From the NCBI GenBank assembly GCA_035651655.1, contig DASRFG010000005.1, positions 1 to 60,150 of the forward strand: a stretch of DNA of 60,150 nucleotides, written 5' to 3'. A program made the position numbers and the translations under genes. This DNA comes from Terriglobales bacterium (lineage in GTDB: Bacteria; Acidobacteriota; Terriglobia; Terriglobales; Acidobacteriaceae). The notes beneath the pieces are model-generated. The model had not been told where the DNA came from. It did no database searches and saw nothing but the letters and a program-made list of their open reading frames with translations. Positions within the stretch are counted from its first letter, which is position 1. Each line of letters starts with the position of its first letter. Below are positions 16,391-24,226 of the stretch, in pieces.

Positions 16391-17110
16391 TCATATTGAC
16401 TTCACCGGCACCGCCGTCAAATCCTCCACCAAGCCCACTTCCTTCTGCAGAAACGGCTCAGCGTACTTCACACCAGCAAACATGCCGTAGTATCGGGCCA
16501 TAGCTGCCACTCGTTCCCGGATGTCGGCATGGGCAGGGAAGTCGCCCGCCCCTGCCGCCTGATCGGAAAACTGCGACTTATACGCATAAATTGATTGCAG
16601 CCGTGCCTCAAACTGCTCGGTGATGTCCACCACAAAGCTCGGTCGAATGTCGTAATAGAGCGTTGCGTACACGATCTTGAACGGACGATGTGGCGCCGCT
16701 CCCAGCTCCAACTTCCCCAGCCCCGCCAGGAAGCAAGCTTCATATCCCAGCACCGAACAAATGTAGTGGTCCGGATGCCGCCCTTTCCAATAGGGCAGGA
16801 CCACGACCCGCGGGCGCTGCTGCCTTACCACTCGCGCAACTTTCAGCCGATTGTCCCAAGTGTTCTCTACCCGCCCATCGGGAATGTCCAGCGCCTCTCG
16901 CCACGCAACCTGCAAAACTCTGGCTGCCTGTTGCGCTTCCTGCGCCCGATCTTCGGCCGTTCCCCGTGTTCCCATCTCGCCACGTGTCAGATCAAGAATT
17001 CCCGTGCGATGTCCAAGCTGTGCCATCTTCAGCAGCGTGCCCCCACAAGTCTGTTCCACGTCGTCGCGGTGCGCCGCAATGGCGAGAACGTCGAGCGAAG
17101 GCGCGGTCAT
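16391..17110 (-). CDS. bshB1: Bacillithiol biosynthesis deacetylase BshB1 (PIG-L family)
   Basis: A 239-residue zinc deacetylase from ATG 17110, which overlaps the prenyl synthase stop as ATGA. The N-terminal metal motif reads AAHRDDVE, with Arg where most relatives have Pro (AHPDD). GEMGTRGT, DIPDG, and PYWKGRHPDH complete the pattern of BshB1. Known members remove acetyl from N-acetylglucosaminyl-malate, the second step to bacillithiol. No bshA or bshC lies in the window. The pairing with a prenyl synthase may be only positional. Confidence 0.88.
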   Translation of the reverse strand: MTAPSLDVLAIAAHRDDVEQTCGGTLLKMAQLGHRTGILDLTRGEMGTRGTAEDRAQEAQQAARVLQVAWREALDIPDGRVENTWDNRLKVARVVRQQRPRVVVLPYWKGRHPDHYICSVLGYEACFLAGLGKLELGAAPHRPFKIVYATLYYDIRPSFVVDITEQFEARLQSIYAYKSQFSDQAAGAGDFPAHADIRERVAAMARYYGMFAGVKYAEPFLQKEVGLVEDLTAVPVKSI

Positions 17111-18009
17111 TTCTTCCTTTCCACCAAAAACTTCGCCAACCCCTTCAACGTCTTCGCCGGTTCGCCGAAGCTGTCCAGCGCGGCGCAACCCGACTGCACC
17201 AACTCATCCGCGCGCCGCTGCGACTCCTCAACTCCGAACAGGGCCGGATACGTGGCCTTTTCTGTGGCCGTGTCTTTACCGGCGGTTTTACCTAATTGCT
17301 CCGATGACTGGGTCACGTCCAGAATGTCGTCCACAATTTGGAATGCCAGGCCAATCGCACGCCCAAACGCCCGCAACTGCCCTACGCTATTCTTGTTGGC
17401 TCCAGCATAAAGACCGCCAGTCACGACAGAGGCGGTAATCAGCGCCGCGGTCTTTGAGCGATGAATGTACTCCAGTGTCTTCGCGTCAGGCCGGGTGTGC
17501 TGGGCCTCGAGGTCCATTACCTGGCCGCCAATCATGCCGTCCACCGTCCCCGTAGCATGCGCCACCTCCTCAATGATCTGCACTCTCCGCTCCGCGGGAC
17601 AACGCAGCCGTGCCAACACCTCATAGGCATATGTCTGCAGCGCATCGCCGGCCAGAATCGCCGTGGCCTCGCCGAAAACTTTATGCGATGTCGGGCGCCC
17701 TCGCCGCAGGTCATCGTTGTCGAGTGCCGGGAGGTCGTCGTGGATCAGTGAGTAGGTGTGTAGCATCTCCAGCGCGGCCCCAAGCTCGTCCACGCCATCA
17801 GGCAACTTGCTGCCGCTATTTCTTTCACCGATCATCCGCGCCGCTTCCATGCACAAGATGGGGCGTAGTCGCTTGCCCCCCGCCATCACGCTGTGACGCA
17901 TCGCCTCATGGATAGATGGTGGATACTGTGTTGCTGGCGGCAGCAGGCGTTCAAGCGCCGCATCCGCCAGACGGCGTCCCTTTTCAAGTGTCTGCTGGAG
18001 CATGAGCAT
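17107..18009 (-). CDS. Short-chain polyprenyl diphosphate synthase (farnesyl/geranylgeranyl type)
   Basis: A 300-residue trans-prenyltransferase. The first Asp-rich motif is DDLPALDNDD, followed by RRGRPTSH. The second is QIVDDILDV with a following KTAGKD, and GGKRLRP binds isopentenyl diphosphate. The insertion-bearing first motif and two small residues before it fit the IspA-like bacterial class. It makes C15 or C20 isoprenoid precursors in the cytoplasm; product length cannot be assigned. ATG 18009 and 18003 are both possible starts. Confidence 0.92.
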   Translation of the reverse strand: MLMLQQTLEKGRRLADAALERLLPPATQYPPSIHEAMRHSVMAGGKRLRPILCMEAARMIGERNSGSKLPDGVDELGAALEMLHTYSLIHDDLPALDNDDLRRGRPTSHKVFGEATAILAGDALQTYAYEVLARLRCPAERRVQIIEEVAHATGTVDGMIGGQVMDLEAQHTRPDAKTLEYIHRSKTAALITASVVTGGLYAGANKNSVGQLRAFGRAIGLAFQIVDDILDVTQSSEQLGKTAGKDTATEKATYPALFGVEESQRRADELVQSGCAALDSFGEPAKTLKGLAKFLVERKK

Positions 18010-18124
18010 CCGAGTATAGGAGATGAAGCCCGAGAACGAAAAATGCCATTCTCAAGTCCGATCCGATAGGATTGCAGCAAGTCTTTACCCCTCACACCGA
18101 CAAGCTGACTTTGCTCTGGGTGCA

Positions 18125-18181
18125 GCAGGGCTTTAGCCCTGCAGACAAGCCACTTAATGAAGGCGGCTTTAGCCGCTGAGG
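18125..18181. repeat. Two dispersed palindromes of the GGCTTTAGCC type
   Basis: GCAGGGCT-TT-AGCCCTGC (18125-18142) is a perfect 8-bp-arm hairpin. GCGGCTTTAGCCGCTGAGG (18163-18181) holds a second, smaller one. They lie in the 200-bp divergent gap between the prenyl synthase and DNA ligase genes. The second is nearly repeated at 24201-24218 and exactly echoed inside the penicillin acylase gene near 25994. Confidence 0.75.
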
Positions 18182-18209
18182 TATCTGCCGAACTCACCTT
18201 CTACATCCA

Positions 18210-19379
18210 ATGAATATGCCCCGAAAGAAACTCACAAACCACAAAAGCCGCGACCGGATCGGTGCCGGCGCTCTTCCAGAAGAAGCTCTGGAAGCCGATT
18301 TCCCAGATATCGACCTTCCAATCAAACCTCCTTATCCGCCCATGGAGGCCAAATCCGTCTCTGAAATCCCCTCTGGTCCCGGCTGGCTCTATGAGCCCAA
18401 GTGGGACGGCTTCCGCTGCCTCGCATTCCGCAGCGCAGATCAGGTTCTGCTGCAGTCCAAAGCCGGGCAGCCGCTCGGCCGCTACTTTCCCGAACTGGTT
18501 GCTGCGCTCAGCCAACTGCCCGCACCAAGATTCGTATTCGATGGCGAGATTGTCATTTTTTCGGACGGACACCTGTCCTTCGACGAGCTGCTCATGCGCA
18601 TTCATCCGGCTGAGTCCCGCATCCGCAAGCTGGCCGCCGAAACTCCTGTAACCCTAATGTGCTTTGATCTCCTGGTGGACAGGAAGGGAAAGTCGCTGGT
18701 CGAGCTTCCGTTGGCTGATCGCCGACCCAGGCTGGAGGATTTCTTCCATCAACTCGAAGGCGACCACTCATTCAAGAAGCTGAAAAAGTTAATTCAACTT
18801 TCTCCCGCCACCCCCAAGCGCCAAAAAGCTGAAACATGGATGGATCAACTCGCAGCTACGGGCCTGGACGGCATCGTTGCCAAGCAGCTCGATCAGCCTT
18901 ACCGCTCCGGTGAACGCACTTCGATGGTCAAGATCAAGCGTATTCGCACCGCTGACTGTGTGGTCGGCGGTTTTCGATACGCGGAAAAGGGAGGCGGAGT
19001 GGGTTCGCTGCTGCTCGGCCTGTACAACGACCAGAAATTACTTGATCACGTGGGGTTTACTTCCAGCTTCAATAAAGAACAGCGCAAAAAATTAAAAGGA
19101 ATCCTCGAGCCGCTTATCGGCCCGCCCGGGTTTACCGGTCGGGCTCCTGGAGGCCCAAGCCGCTGGAGCACCAAACGCTCTACCGAATGGCAGCCTCTCC
19201 AGCCTAAATTGGTTTGCGAAGTTCAGTACGACCACTTCTCCGGCGGACGCTTCCGGCATGGCACCAAGTTTTTACGTTGGCGTCCGGACAAGAAACCGCG
19301 CCAGTGCACTTTCGACCAGCTGAAATCGCGCACAATCGAGGGCACCGCCGCGCCCAATTTACTTGAGTCTGCGGTATGA
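18210..19379 (+). CDS. ATP-dependent DNA ligase (LigC/LigD ligase-domain type)
   Basis: A 389-residue ligase with adenylated Lys64 in YEPKWDGFR (motif I). Further nucleotidyltransferase motifs are FDGEIV, CFDLL, DGIVAKQLD (motif IV) and MVKIKR (motif V). The OB domain follows with VGGFRYAEKG and, near the end, LRWRPDKKP. It seals DNA nicks using ATP. Polymerase and 3'-phosphoesterase domains of full LigD are absent and no Ku gene lies nearby, so it resembles stand-alone LigC-like repair ligases. The start at ATG 18210 could shift to 18216. Confidence 0.9.
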   Translation: MNMPRKKLTNHKSRDRIGAGALPEEALEADFPDIDLPIKPPYPPMEAKSVSEIPSGPGWLYEPKWDGFRCLAFRSADQVLLQSKAGQPLGRYFPELVAALSQLPAPRFVFDGEIVIFSDGHLSFDELLMRIHPAESRIRKLAAETPVTLMCFDLLVDRKGKSLVELPLADRRPRLEDFFHQLEGDHSFKKLKKLIQLSPATPKRQKAETWMDQLAATGLDGIVAKQLDQPYRSGERTSMVKIKRIRTADCVVGGFRYAEKGGGVGSLLLGLYNDQKLLDHVGFTSSFNKEQRKKLKGILEPLIGPPGFTGRAPGGPSRWSTKRSTEWQPLQPKLVCEVQYDHFSGGRFRHGTKFLRWRPDKKPRQCTFDQLKSRTIEGTAAPNLLESAV

Positions 19380-19404
19380 AGTAGATTTCGTGCCCGACTA
19401 CGGG

Positions 19405-19436
19405 CAAAAAGAAAGGGCGCGGTTTCAGCCGCGCCC
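19405..19436 (-). terminator. Intrinsic terminator after the pilin gene
   Basis: Arms GGGCGCGG (19415-19422) and CCGCGCCC (19429-19436) form an 8-bp GC stem around six bases. On the minus strand it is followed by TTTCTTTTTG (19414-19405). It lies just past the pilin stop and also near the convergent DNA ligase end. Confidence 0.8.
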
Positions 19437-19452
19437 CCACATCTCAAGATCG

Positions 19453-19956
19453 CTATTGCAGTGAGGTAAATCCTTGGCACTGCGCCGCGCTCGGCGGAGA
19501 AGTGCTCTTGCCGGTATTCGCATCCCAGCGGATCACGTTGTCCTCGCTGGAGCAGAACTGGCGCACTCCGGACTGGTTGTAGCTGGTAGGCGCAGCCCCG
19601 GCGACGTAGGTCGTATTGACGCCGTTTACCGGATTTCCTCCCACCGCGGCAAAGTTATATCCACTCTTCATGCCGATCGCCAGGGTGTTGTCAATCAGGC
19701 AGGCGCTGGCGGGCGATGGATTACACGGATTCGCTCCTCCCAGGCTGCTCAAATTTGGCGCATAACCGGTTGTCGGATATGCCGTCTGGTAGGAGAGTTC
19801 AGCTGTGTTGATGGCTTTGATAGAGGCGACTGCCGAGGCTTCGTCAGCCGAAATTTTTGCCCGCAGCAGGTTGGGAATGGCAATAGCAGCGATGATCAAT
19901 ATGATAGCTACTACAATTAGCAGCTCAATTAAGGAAAAACCCTTTTTCCGTTTCAT
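19453..19956 (-). CDS. Type IV pilin-like protein (PilA family)
   Basis: A 167-residue prepilin. Prepilin-peptidase motif KKGFSLIELL lies right at the N terminus, cleaved after Gly with Glu at +5, and is followed by the hydrophobic helix IVVAIILIIAAIAIPNLL. The C-terminal globular part has four Cys, enough for two disulfides. ATG 19956 is preferred over TTG 19968 because MKRKKGFSL is the usual short leader. It would be exported and assembled into a pilus or pseudopilus. No assembly genes are in the window, and the globular domain resembles minor-type or acidobacterial major pilins equally well. Confidence 0.92.
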   Translation of the reverse strand: MKRKKGFSLIELLIVVAIILIIAAIAIPNLLRAKISADEASAVASIKAINTAELSYQTAYPTTGYAPNLSSLGGANPCNPSPASACLIDNTLAIGMKSGYNFAAVGGNPVNGVNTTYVAGAAPTSYNQSGVRQFCSSEDNVIRWDANTGKSTSPPSAAQCQGFTSLQ

Positions 19957-20179
19957 TTGTGGTCTCAATTCCTAGCGATATTTCAAGGTGTGTGTCGCGG
20001 CCGTCAAATCAGCCGGGAAAGCCCGTCTGCTGGCTGTATTCCAGTATTGCACATCTGCTGCCAGCTTTGCCCAGGCTCACCTGAGCCCTAAGCCAAAGCC
20101 AACAAACGAGGAACGGCCACCCACAGATAATTTGCACGAGAAAAGTGAGCGGGGAATTGCGCGCTAACTGCAAAACATT

Positions 20180-20554
20180 TCACGCCGCGGCTGAGTGGGT
20201 CGCCGCCCCCGTGCTACGAAGCACAGCGCTTACAATTCCTTGAGTGTCGCCTGAACCGCAAAGGTCGTTCCCCCCTGCAGCTATGATCTCCGTCCACATG
20301 TCCTCATCTGCCAGCCGGTGGGTACAAACCAGGCTTAGCTGTGGAAACTCCCGCCGCAGTCTGGTCACTGCCGCCAGGGAAGATGCTTCCATGTCCAGAA
20401 TGATCACCTGCGCCCGGTACTTCGGAATCGCTTGCCAGAGCTCTTCGGGAGCGCGGACGGCATGGATGGAATTGAACTGCTTCTCCAACGTCGCCAGCAG
20501 TTGCTCGGTGGTCCGCGGATCGCTCTGCAGAACTACTACATTTAAAGGCTGCAT
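20180..20554 (-). CDS. Degenerate receiver-domain protein (CheY-like)
   Basis: A 124-residue protein with the receiver fold pattern: VVVLQSD at strand 1 (only one acid, Asp12, instead of two), ILDMEA with a possible phosphoacceptor Asp54, and SLVCTHR at the position of the conserved Thr/Ser strand. The strand-5 Lys is not evident, so phosphorylation may be lost. Similar proteins are often annotated as pseudo-receivers. It lies 22 bp after xseB on the same strand. Confidence 0.65.
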   Translation of the reverse strand: MQPLNVVVLQSDPRTTEQLLATLEKQFNSIHAVRAPEELWQAIPKYRAQVIILDMEASSLAAVTRLRREFPQLSLVCTHRLADEDMWTEIIAAGGNDLCGSGDTQGIVSAVLRSTGAATHSAAA

Positions 20555-20576
20555 AGATCCCCCTGAGGGCGGCTTC

Positions 20577-20816
20577 TTACTTTCTCGTCTCCGCTTTCTC
20601 TATTGCGGGCTCGAAGGGTTCGGCCTGTAATTTTCCGTTTTGCTTTAACAGGATCTCGACTTTACCTTCCGCCTGTTCCAGCTCCTTGCGGCAGGTGGTC
20701 GAAAGTTGCATTCCTTCTTCAAAAAGCGCAAGCGACTTCTCTAGCGGAATATCGCCCTTTTCCAGCTCACCCACTATTTTTTCCAACCGTTGCAGGCACT
20801 CTTCAAACTTCGGCAA
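20577..20816 (-). CDS. xseB: Exodeoxyribonuclease VII small subunit
   Basis: A 79-residue protein with the XseB signature: FEECLQRLEKIVGELEKGDIP, then PLEKSLALFEEGMQL and CRKELEQAEGKVEIL. The start is TTG 20816, supported by GGAG six bases upstream. It is the small subunit of the single-strand nuclease ExoVII. xseA, usually adjacent, is not in the window. Confidence 0.93.
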   Translation of the reverse strand: MPKFEECLQRLEKIVGELEKGDIPLEKSLALFEEGMQLSTTCRKELEQAEGKVEILLKQNGKLQAEPFEPAIEKAETRK

Positions 20817-20930
20817 GGAATGCTCCAGGGGATATTTTAATGCACTTCACTGCAGTTGTTGCGCAAGAATTTTCTTCTTTTCGGCTGATTCTTACTCCCA
20901 GTTTGGGGTTGCTGAATCAATGGGGGACCC

Positions 20931-22796
20931 CTATACCGCAGTCGTAGATCGAGACGTACCTAATGCTTCCAGCACATCCACGGCAGCGCTGTATTTACCA
21001 AATGGCGCGCTGATCTGAGCGCCCTGTACCAAGTCGCGGATGGCCAGCAGCATCTCCCGGGCAATCTGTACGCCTTCCGCCCGAGCCGCCTCGGCATTAG
21101 GGGCGGCAGCCATGCGGGTAAATATTGAATCTGGGACCGACACGCGTAATTCGTTCTTCATAAACTCGGCGTTGCGCACGCTCACTAGCGGCCAAATGCC
21201 GGCGATCACTGGGATGTGGCAATGCTCGATGCGCCGCAAGAAGTTCTCCAGCAGTGCCACGTCGAAAACCGGCTGCGTGACGGCGTACTCTCCACCAGCT
21301 TCCACCTTGTACTCGAAGCGGCGAATCTCTTCGTCGAGATTCGAAATTCCTGGGTTCGCCCCGACCCCGATTACGAACGACGTCCCGCTGCCAATCGGAT
21401 TACCGCCAATGTCCAGTCCGCGATTTAGATTATGGACAATATTGATCAATCCGATCGCATCCACATCGAACACTGCTGTTGCGTCGGGGTAATTGCCAAG
21501 TTTCGGAGGATCGCCGGTAATGCAAATCAAGTTGCGGATCCCAATCGCCGCCGCCCCCAGCAAATCAGACTGAATGCTGAGCACATTACGGTCGCGGCAG
21601 GTATAGTGCAGCACTGCCTCGATCCCGACCTGCTGCTGAGTAAGAATCGAAAGCGCCTGATTGCTCATCCGAGCCGACGCTCGCGGGCTATCAGGAATGT
21701 TGATCGCGTCCACCCCCACGGATTTCAGAAAGCGAGCGCCTTCAAGTTCCTTGTTCACATCAGTGCCCTTGGGAGGCACCACTTCCACCATGGTCACAAA
21801 CTCGCCACGCGCGATCTTCGCTCCCATACGGGAACGCTTTTCCAGTGGCGCCACTTCCATCTCCGAAGGCGATGGCGGTGCGCTGCTCACCGGAAACGTG
21901 CTGGTACGGCTGCGCGCTTCGCCTGCTCGCAGGTTTGATTTCATAGTGCGGGTGTGGTCAGGAGTGGTTCCGCAGCAGCCACCCACCAGCTTTACGCCGG
22001 CCGCGACAAACTTGCGCGCGTAGCTAGCCATGTACTCAGGCGATGCCAGGTAAATATTTCGGCCTTCCACATTTCGCGGCATGCCGGCGTTTGGTTGTGC
22101 GGCAAGAGGACGATCCGTCACCCGCCGCACCCGCTCGATGGCGCTCAACATGGCGACCGGCCCCACACTACAGTTGCACCCCACCACGTCAACTCCCCAC
22201 TCGGTCAACCGCGTTCCAAACGTCTCCGGACTGGAACCGTCCAGGCAATTGCCATCGTCGTCAATCGTGACCTGCGCCACCACTGGGATCTTCGGATTGA
22301 TCTCCCGCGCCGCCAGGATCGCCTGGTGAAGTTCATCCATGTAGCCGAAGGTCTCGAGTATCAGCAGGTCAACTCCGCCTTCTACAAGGGCGGCAATCTG
22401 CTCTGCAAAAATCCCCCGGGCTTCCTCCCGCGAAGTTTTGCCGAGCGGCTCGATGCGGATCCCCATGGGACCGACAGAGCCTGCCACCCAGGCATCGAAG
22501 CTCTTCGCCGCTTCCTTCGCCAGCCTTGCGCCCGCCAGGTTAATGTCACCTACTCGTTCGGCTAATCCGTGCCGGGCAAGGCGGATTGCGTTGCCGCCGA
22601 AAGTATTGGTCTCGATTACTTCCGCACCGGCTTGCAGGTATTCATGATGGATGCCACGAATCAGGTCGGGCTGCGAGCAGTTAAGCTCGTCGTAGCATCG
22701 GTTGATGAAAATTCCTTTGGAGTACAGAAGGGTCCCCATGGCGCCGTCACACAGCACCGGGCCCTTCTGCAAGCGTTCGATAAAGTCAGCAGGCAT
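20931..22796 (-). CDS. Bifunctional homocysteine S-methyltransferase / methylenetetrahydrofolate reductase
   Basis: A 621-residue fusion. Residues 1-290 are a zinc homocysteine methyltransferase barrel (LCDGAMGTLLY, ETNTFGGNA, GCNCS with Cys207, and GGCCGTTP with Cys274/275). Residues from about 330 form a MetF-type FAD barrel (VEVVPPKGTDVN, TCRDRN, CITGDPPK, YAVTQPVFD, GIWPL). Known relatives such as YitJ reduce methylene-THF and methylate homocysteine with a small-molecule methyl donor. A separate full-length metH lies at 37.9-41.5 kb. The start ATG 22796 faces the propeller gene across 142 bp. Confidence 0.94.
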   Translation of the reverse strand: MPADFIERLQKGPVLCDGAMGTLLYSKGIFINRCYDELNCSQPDLIRGIHHEYLQAGAEVIETNTFGGNAIRLARHGLAERVGDINLAGARLAKEAAKSFDAWVAGSVGPMGIRIEPLGKTSREEARGIFAEQIAALVEGGVDLLILETFGYMDELHQAILAAREINPKIPVVAQVTIDDDGNCLDGSSPETFGTRLTEWGVDVVGCNCSVGPVAMLSAIERVRRVTDRPLAAQPNAGMPRNVEGRNIYLASPEYMASYARKFVAAGVKLVGGCCGTTPDHTRTMKSNLRAGEARSRTSTFPVSSAPPSPSEMEVAPLEKRSRMGAKIARGEFVTMVEVVPPKGTDVNKELEGARFLKSVGVDAINIPDSPRASARMSNQALSILTQQQVGIEAVLHYTCRDRNVLSIQSDLLGAAAIGIRNLICITGDPPKLGNYPDATAVFDVDAIGLINIVHNLNRGLDIGGNPIGSGTSFVIGVGANPGISNLDEEIRRFEYKVEAGGEYAVTQPVFDVALLENFLRRIEHCHIPVIAGIWPLVSVRNAEFMKNELRVSVPDSIFTRMAAAPNAEAARAEGVQIAREMLLAIRDLVQGAQISAPFGKYSAAVDVLEALGTSRSTTAV

Positions 22797-22880
22797 TCAC
22801 AACAAGAATACAGGAGCCTTGCTTCATTTGCAGCCAGGAGCGCCAGAGCACCGCCGGGAAAGCTCGCCGTTCCGCTCTGT

Positions 22881-22886
22881 TATAAT
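22881..22886 (+). promoter_or_regulatory. Candidate -10 element (TATAAT)
   Basis: A perfect TATAAT lies 53 bp before the preferred TTG start of the propeller lipoprotein, in the divergent gap. The -35 position (about 22858-22863) shows no TTGACA-like sequence, so the assignment rests on the -10 alone. Confidence 0.4.
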
Positions 22887-22938
22887 CACCGTTTTCACCA
22901 GAGAAATTAATCCTCGTGTGCCTCGTGGAGCCTTTAGT

Positions 22939-24120
22939 TTGAAGCTCGGCGCTATTGCAGCCCTTGTGCCTGCCGCATTAATTCTTACCTCCTGCAGCGG
23001 CAATACCAGCAACCCCAATAAACCGGTTGTCAGTGGCGTCAAGCCTCGCGCTTTTGTTTCCAACGCCGTCGCTGGTGTGCTGCAAATCGTGAATGCCGGT
23101 AAGGATAGCCTGGTTACCACCAAAAGCATCTCGGCTGGCTCGCAGCCCGGACCGATGGTGCTTTCGGCAGACAAGCGTTTCACCTACGTGTTCGACGCCG
23201 GTACCAACAGCATCGCTGTGATCAACAATTCCACAGAAGCTCAAAGCGCCAGCATATCGCTCCCTGGAGCCACGGAGAGCTTCGTGATCTCGCCCAAGGG
23301 GAATCGCGGGTTCGCTGCTATTCCTACCGCGACAGTCCTGGGCCAGGCCGCTGGTGTTGTCCAGGTGATGAACTTAATTACCAACACTGCCACCTTTGTG
23401 CTCGACATACCTCAGGCTCGTCGTGTTGTCATCAACCACAGCGGCAGTCGTGCCCTGGTTTTCAGTGATAGCGCCGACTTCTTTACCGTCATTGATGCTT
23501 CTCTTGTGGGCGTACCAGGAGCACAGCCTCTCACTACCATCAATAGCAATCCCGGAGATCGCCCGGTGGGCGCCGTATTCAGCGATGACGACAACACTGC
23601 TTACATCTTGAACTGCGGCTCCGAATGTGGCGGCGGCACGCCCAGCGTGACCGCATTCAATATGCAAAACAATACTTTGGGAGCGACGGTCGGGCTCTCA
23701 GGCGCTACCGTCGGGCTGCTGAACAACGGCAATTTATACGTCGCCGGTGGCGCATCTGGAGTCGGAACCTTGCAGGTGGTTAAAATCCCCGCTCTGACCG
23801 CCTCTGTCCCCTTCCATATCGGCGACGGCTTTCACAACCGCATGGAGCTCGCTAGTGACAACAAGCTTTTCGTTGGCGCCCACGGCTGCAACCTGGTCAC
23901 AACTGGCTGCCTTTCCATTTTCGACGTGAGCGCCAATACAGCAGTAGTTGACCCCCCGAATGGTGACGTCACTGGCATCGCACCCGTTTCTAAAAGAAGT
24001 ATCGCCTACGTTTGTGAAGGGGGAGAGCTGCGGATCTTAGATACCACAACCAGCGCTCCCTCCAAGAATGCGTTCATTGACATCATTGGCCAGGCTTTCG
24101 ACGTCAAGGAAGTGGATTAG
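22939..24120 (+). CDS. Lipoprotein with YVTN-type beta-propeller
   Basis: About 393 residues. The N terminus is a lipoprotein signal (KLGAIAALVPAALILTSC, lipobox LTSC). Repeating blade-like segments follow, e.g. RAFVSNAVAGVLQIVN, RFTYVFDAGTNSIAVIN and VGAVFSDDDNTAYILNC, as in seven-bladed YVTN/surface-layer propellers. TTG 22939 is preferred: GGAG sits seven bases upstream and it gives an ideal lipoprotein leader. GTG 22918 would add seven residues. Predicted to be an envelope-attached extracytoplasmic protein of unknown ligand. Confidence 0.82.
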   Translation: MKLGAIAALVPAALILTSCSGNTSNPNKPVVSGVKPRAFVSNAVAGVLQIVNAGKDSLVTTKSISAGSQPGPMVLSADKRFTYVFDAGTNSIAVINNSTEAQSASISLPGATESFVISPKGNRGFAAIPTATVLGQAAGVVQVMNLITNTATFVLDIPQARRVVINHSGSRALVFSDSADFFTVIDASLVGVPGAQPLTTINSNPGDRPVGAVFSDDDNTAYILNCGSECGGGTPSVTAFNMQNNTLGATVGLSGATVGLLNNGNLYVAGGASGVGTLQVVKIPALTASVPFHIGDGFHNRMELASDNKLFVGAHGCNLVTTGCLSIFDVSANTAVVDPPNGDVTGIAPVSKRSIAYVCEGGELRILDTTTSAPSKNAFIDIIGQAFDVKEVD

Positions 24121-24160
24121 CCCTCCGAAGGCCGTGAGAAGCGCCACATCCCTGGGTGGA

Positions 24161-24218
24161 GCAGCGCTTCAGCGCTGCATCTTTTTCCGAACGGCGACCC
24201 GGCGTTAGCCGCTGAGGA
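24161..24218. repeat. Dispersed palindromes in the convergent gap
   Basis: GCAGCGCT-TC-AGCGCTGC (24161-24178) is a perfect 8-bp-arm hairpin. It is followed by GGCGTTAGCCGCTGAGGA (24201-24218), a variant of the element at 18163-18181. They lie between the propeller gene and penicillin acylase gene, whose 3' ends face each other. Confidence 0.72.
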
Positions 24219-24226
24219 ACTCCCAA

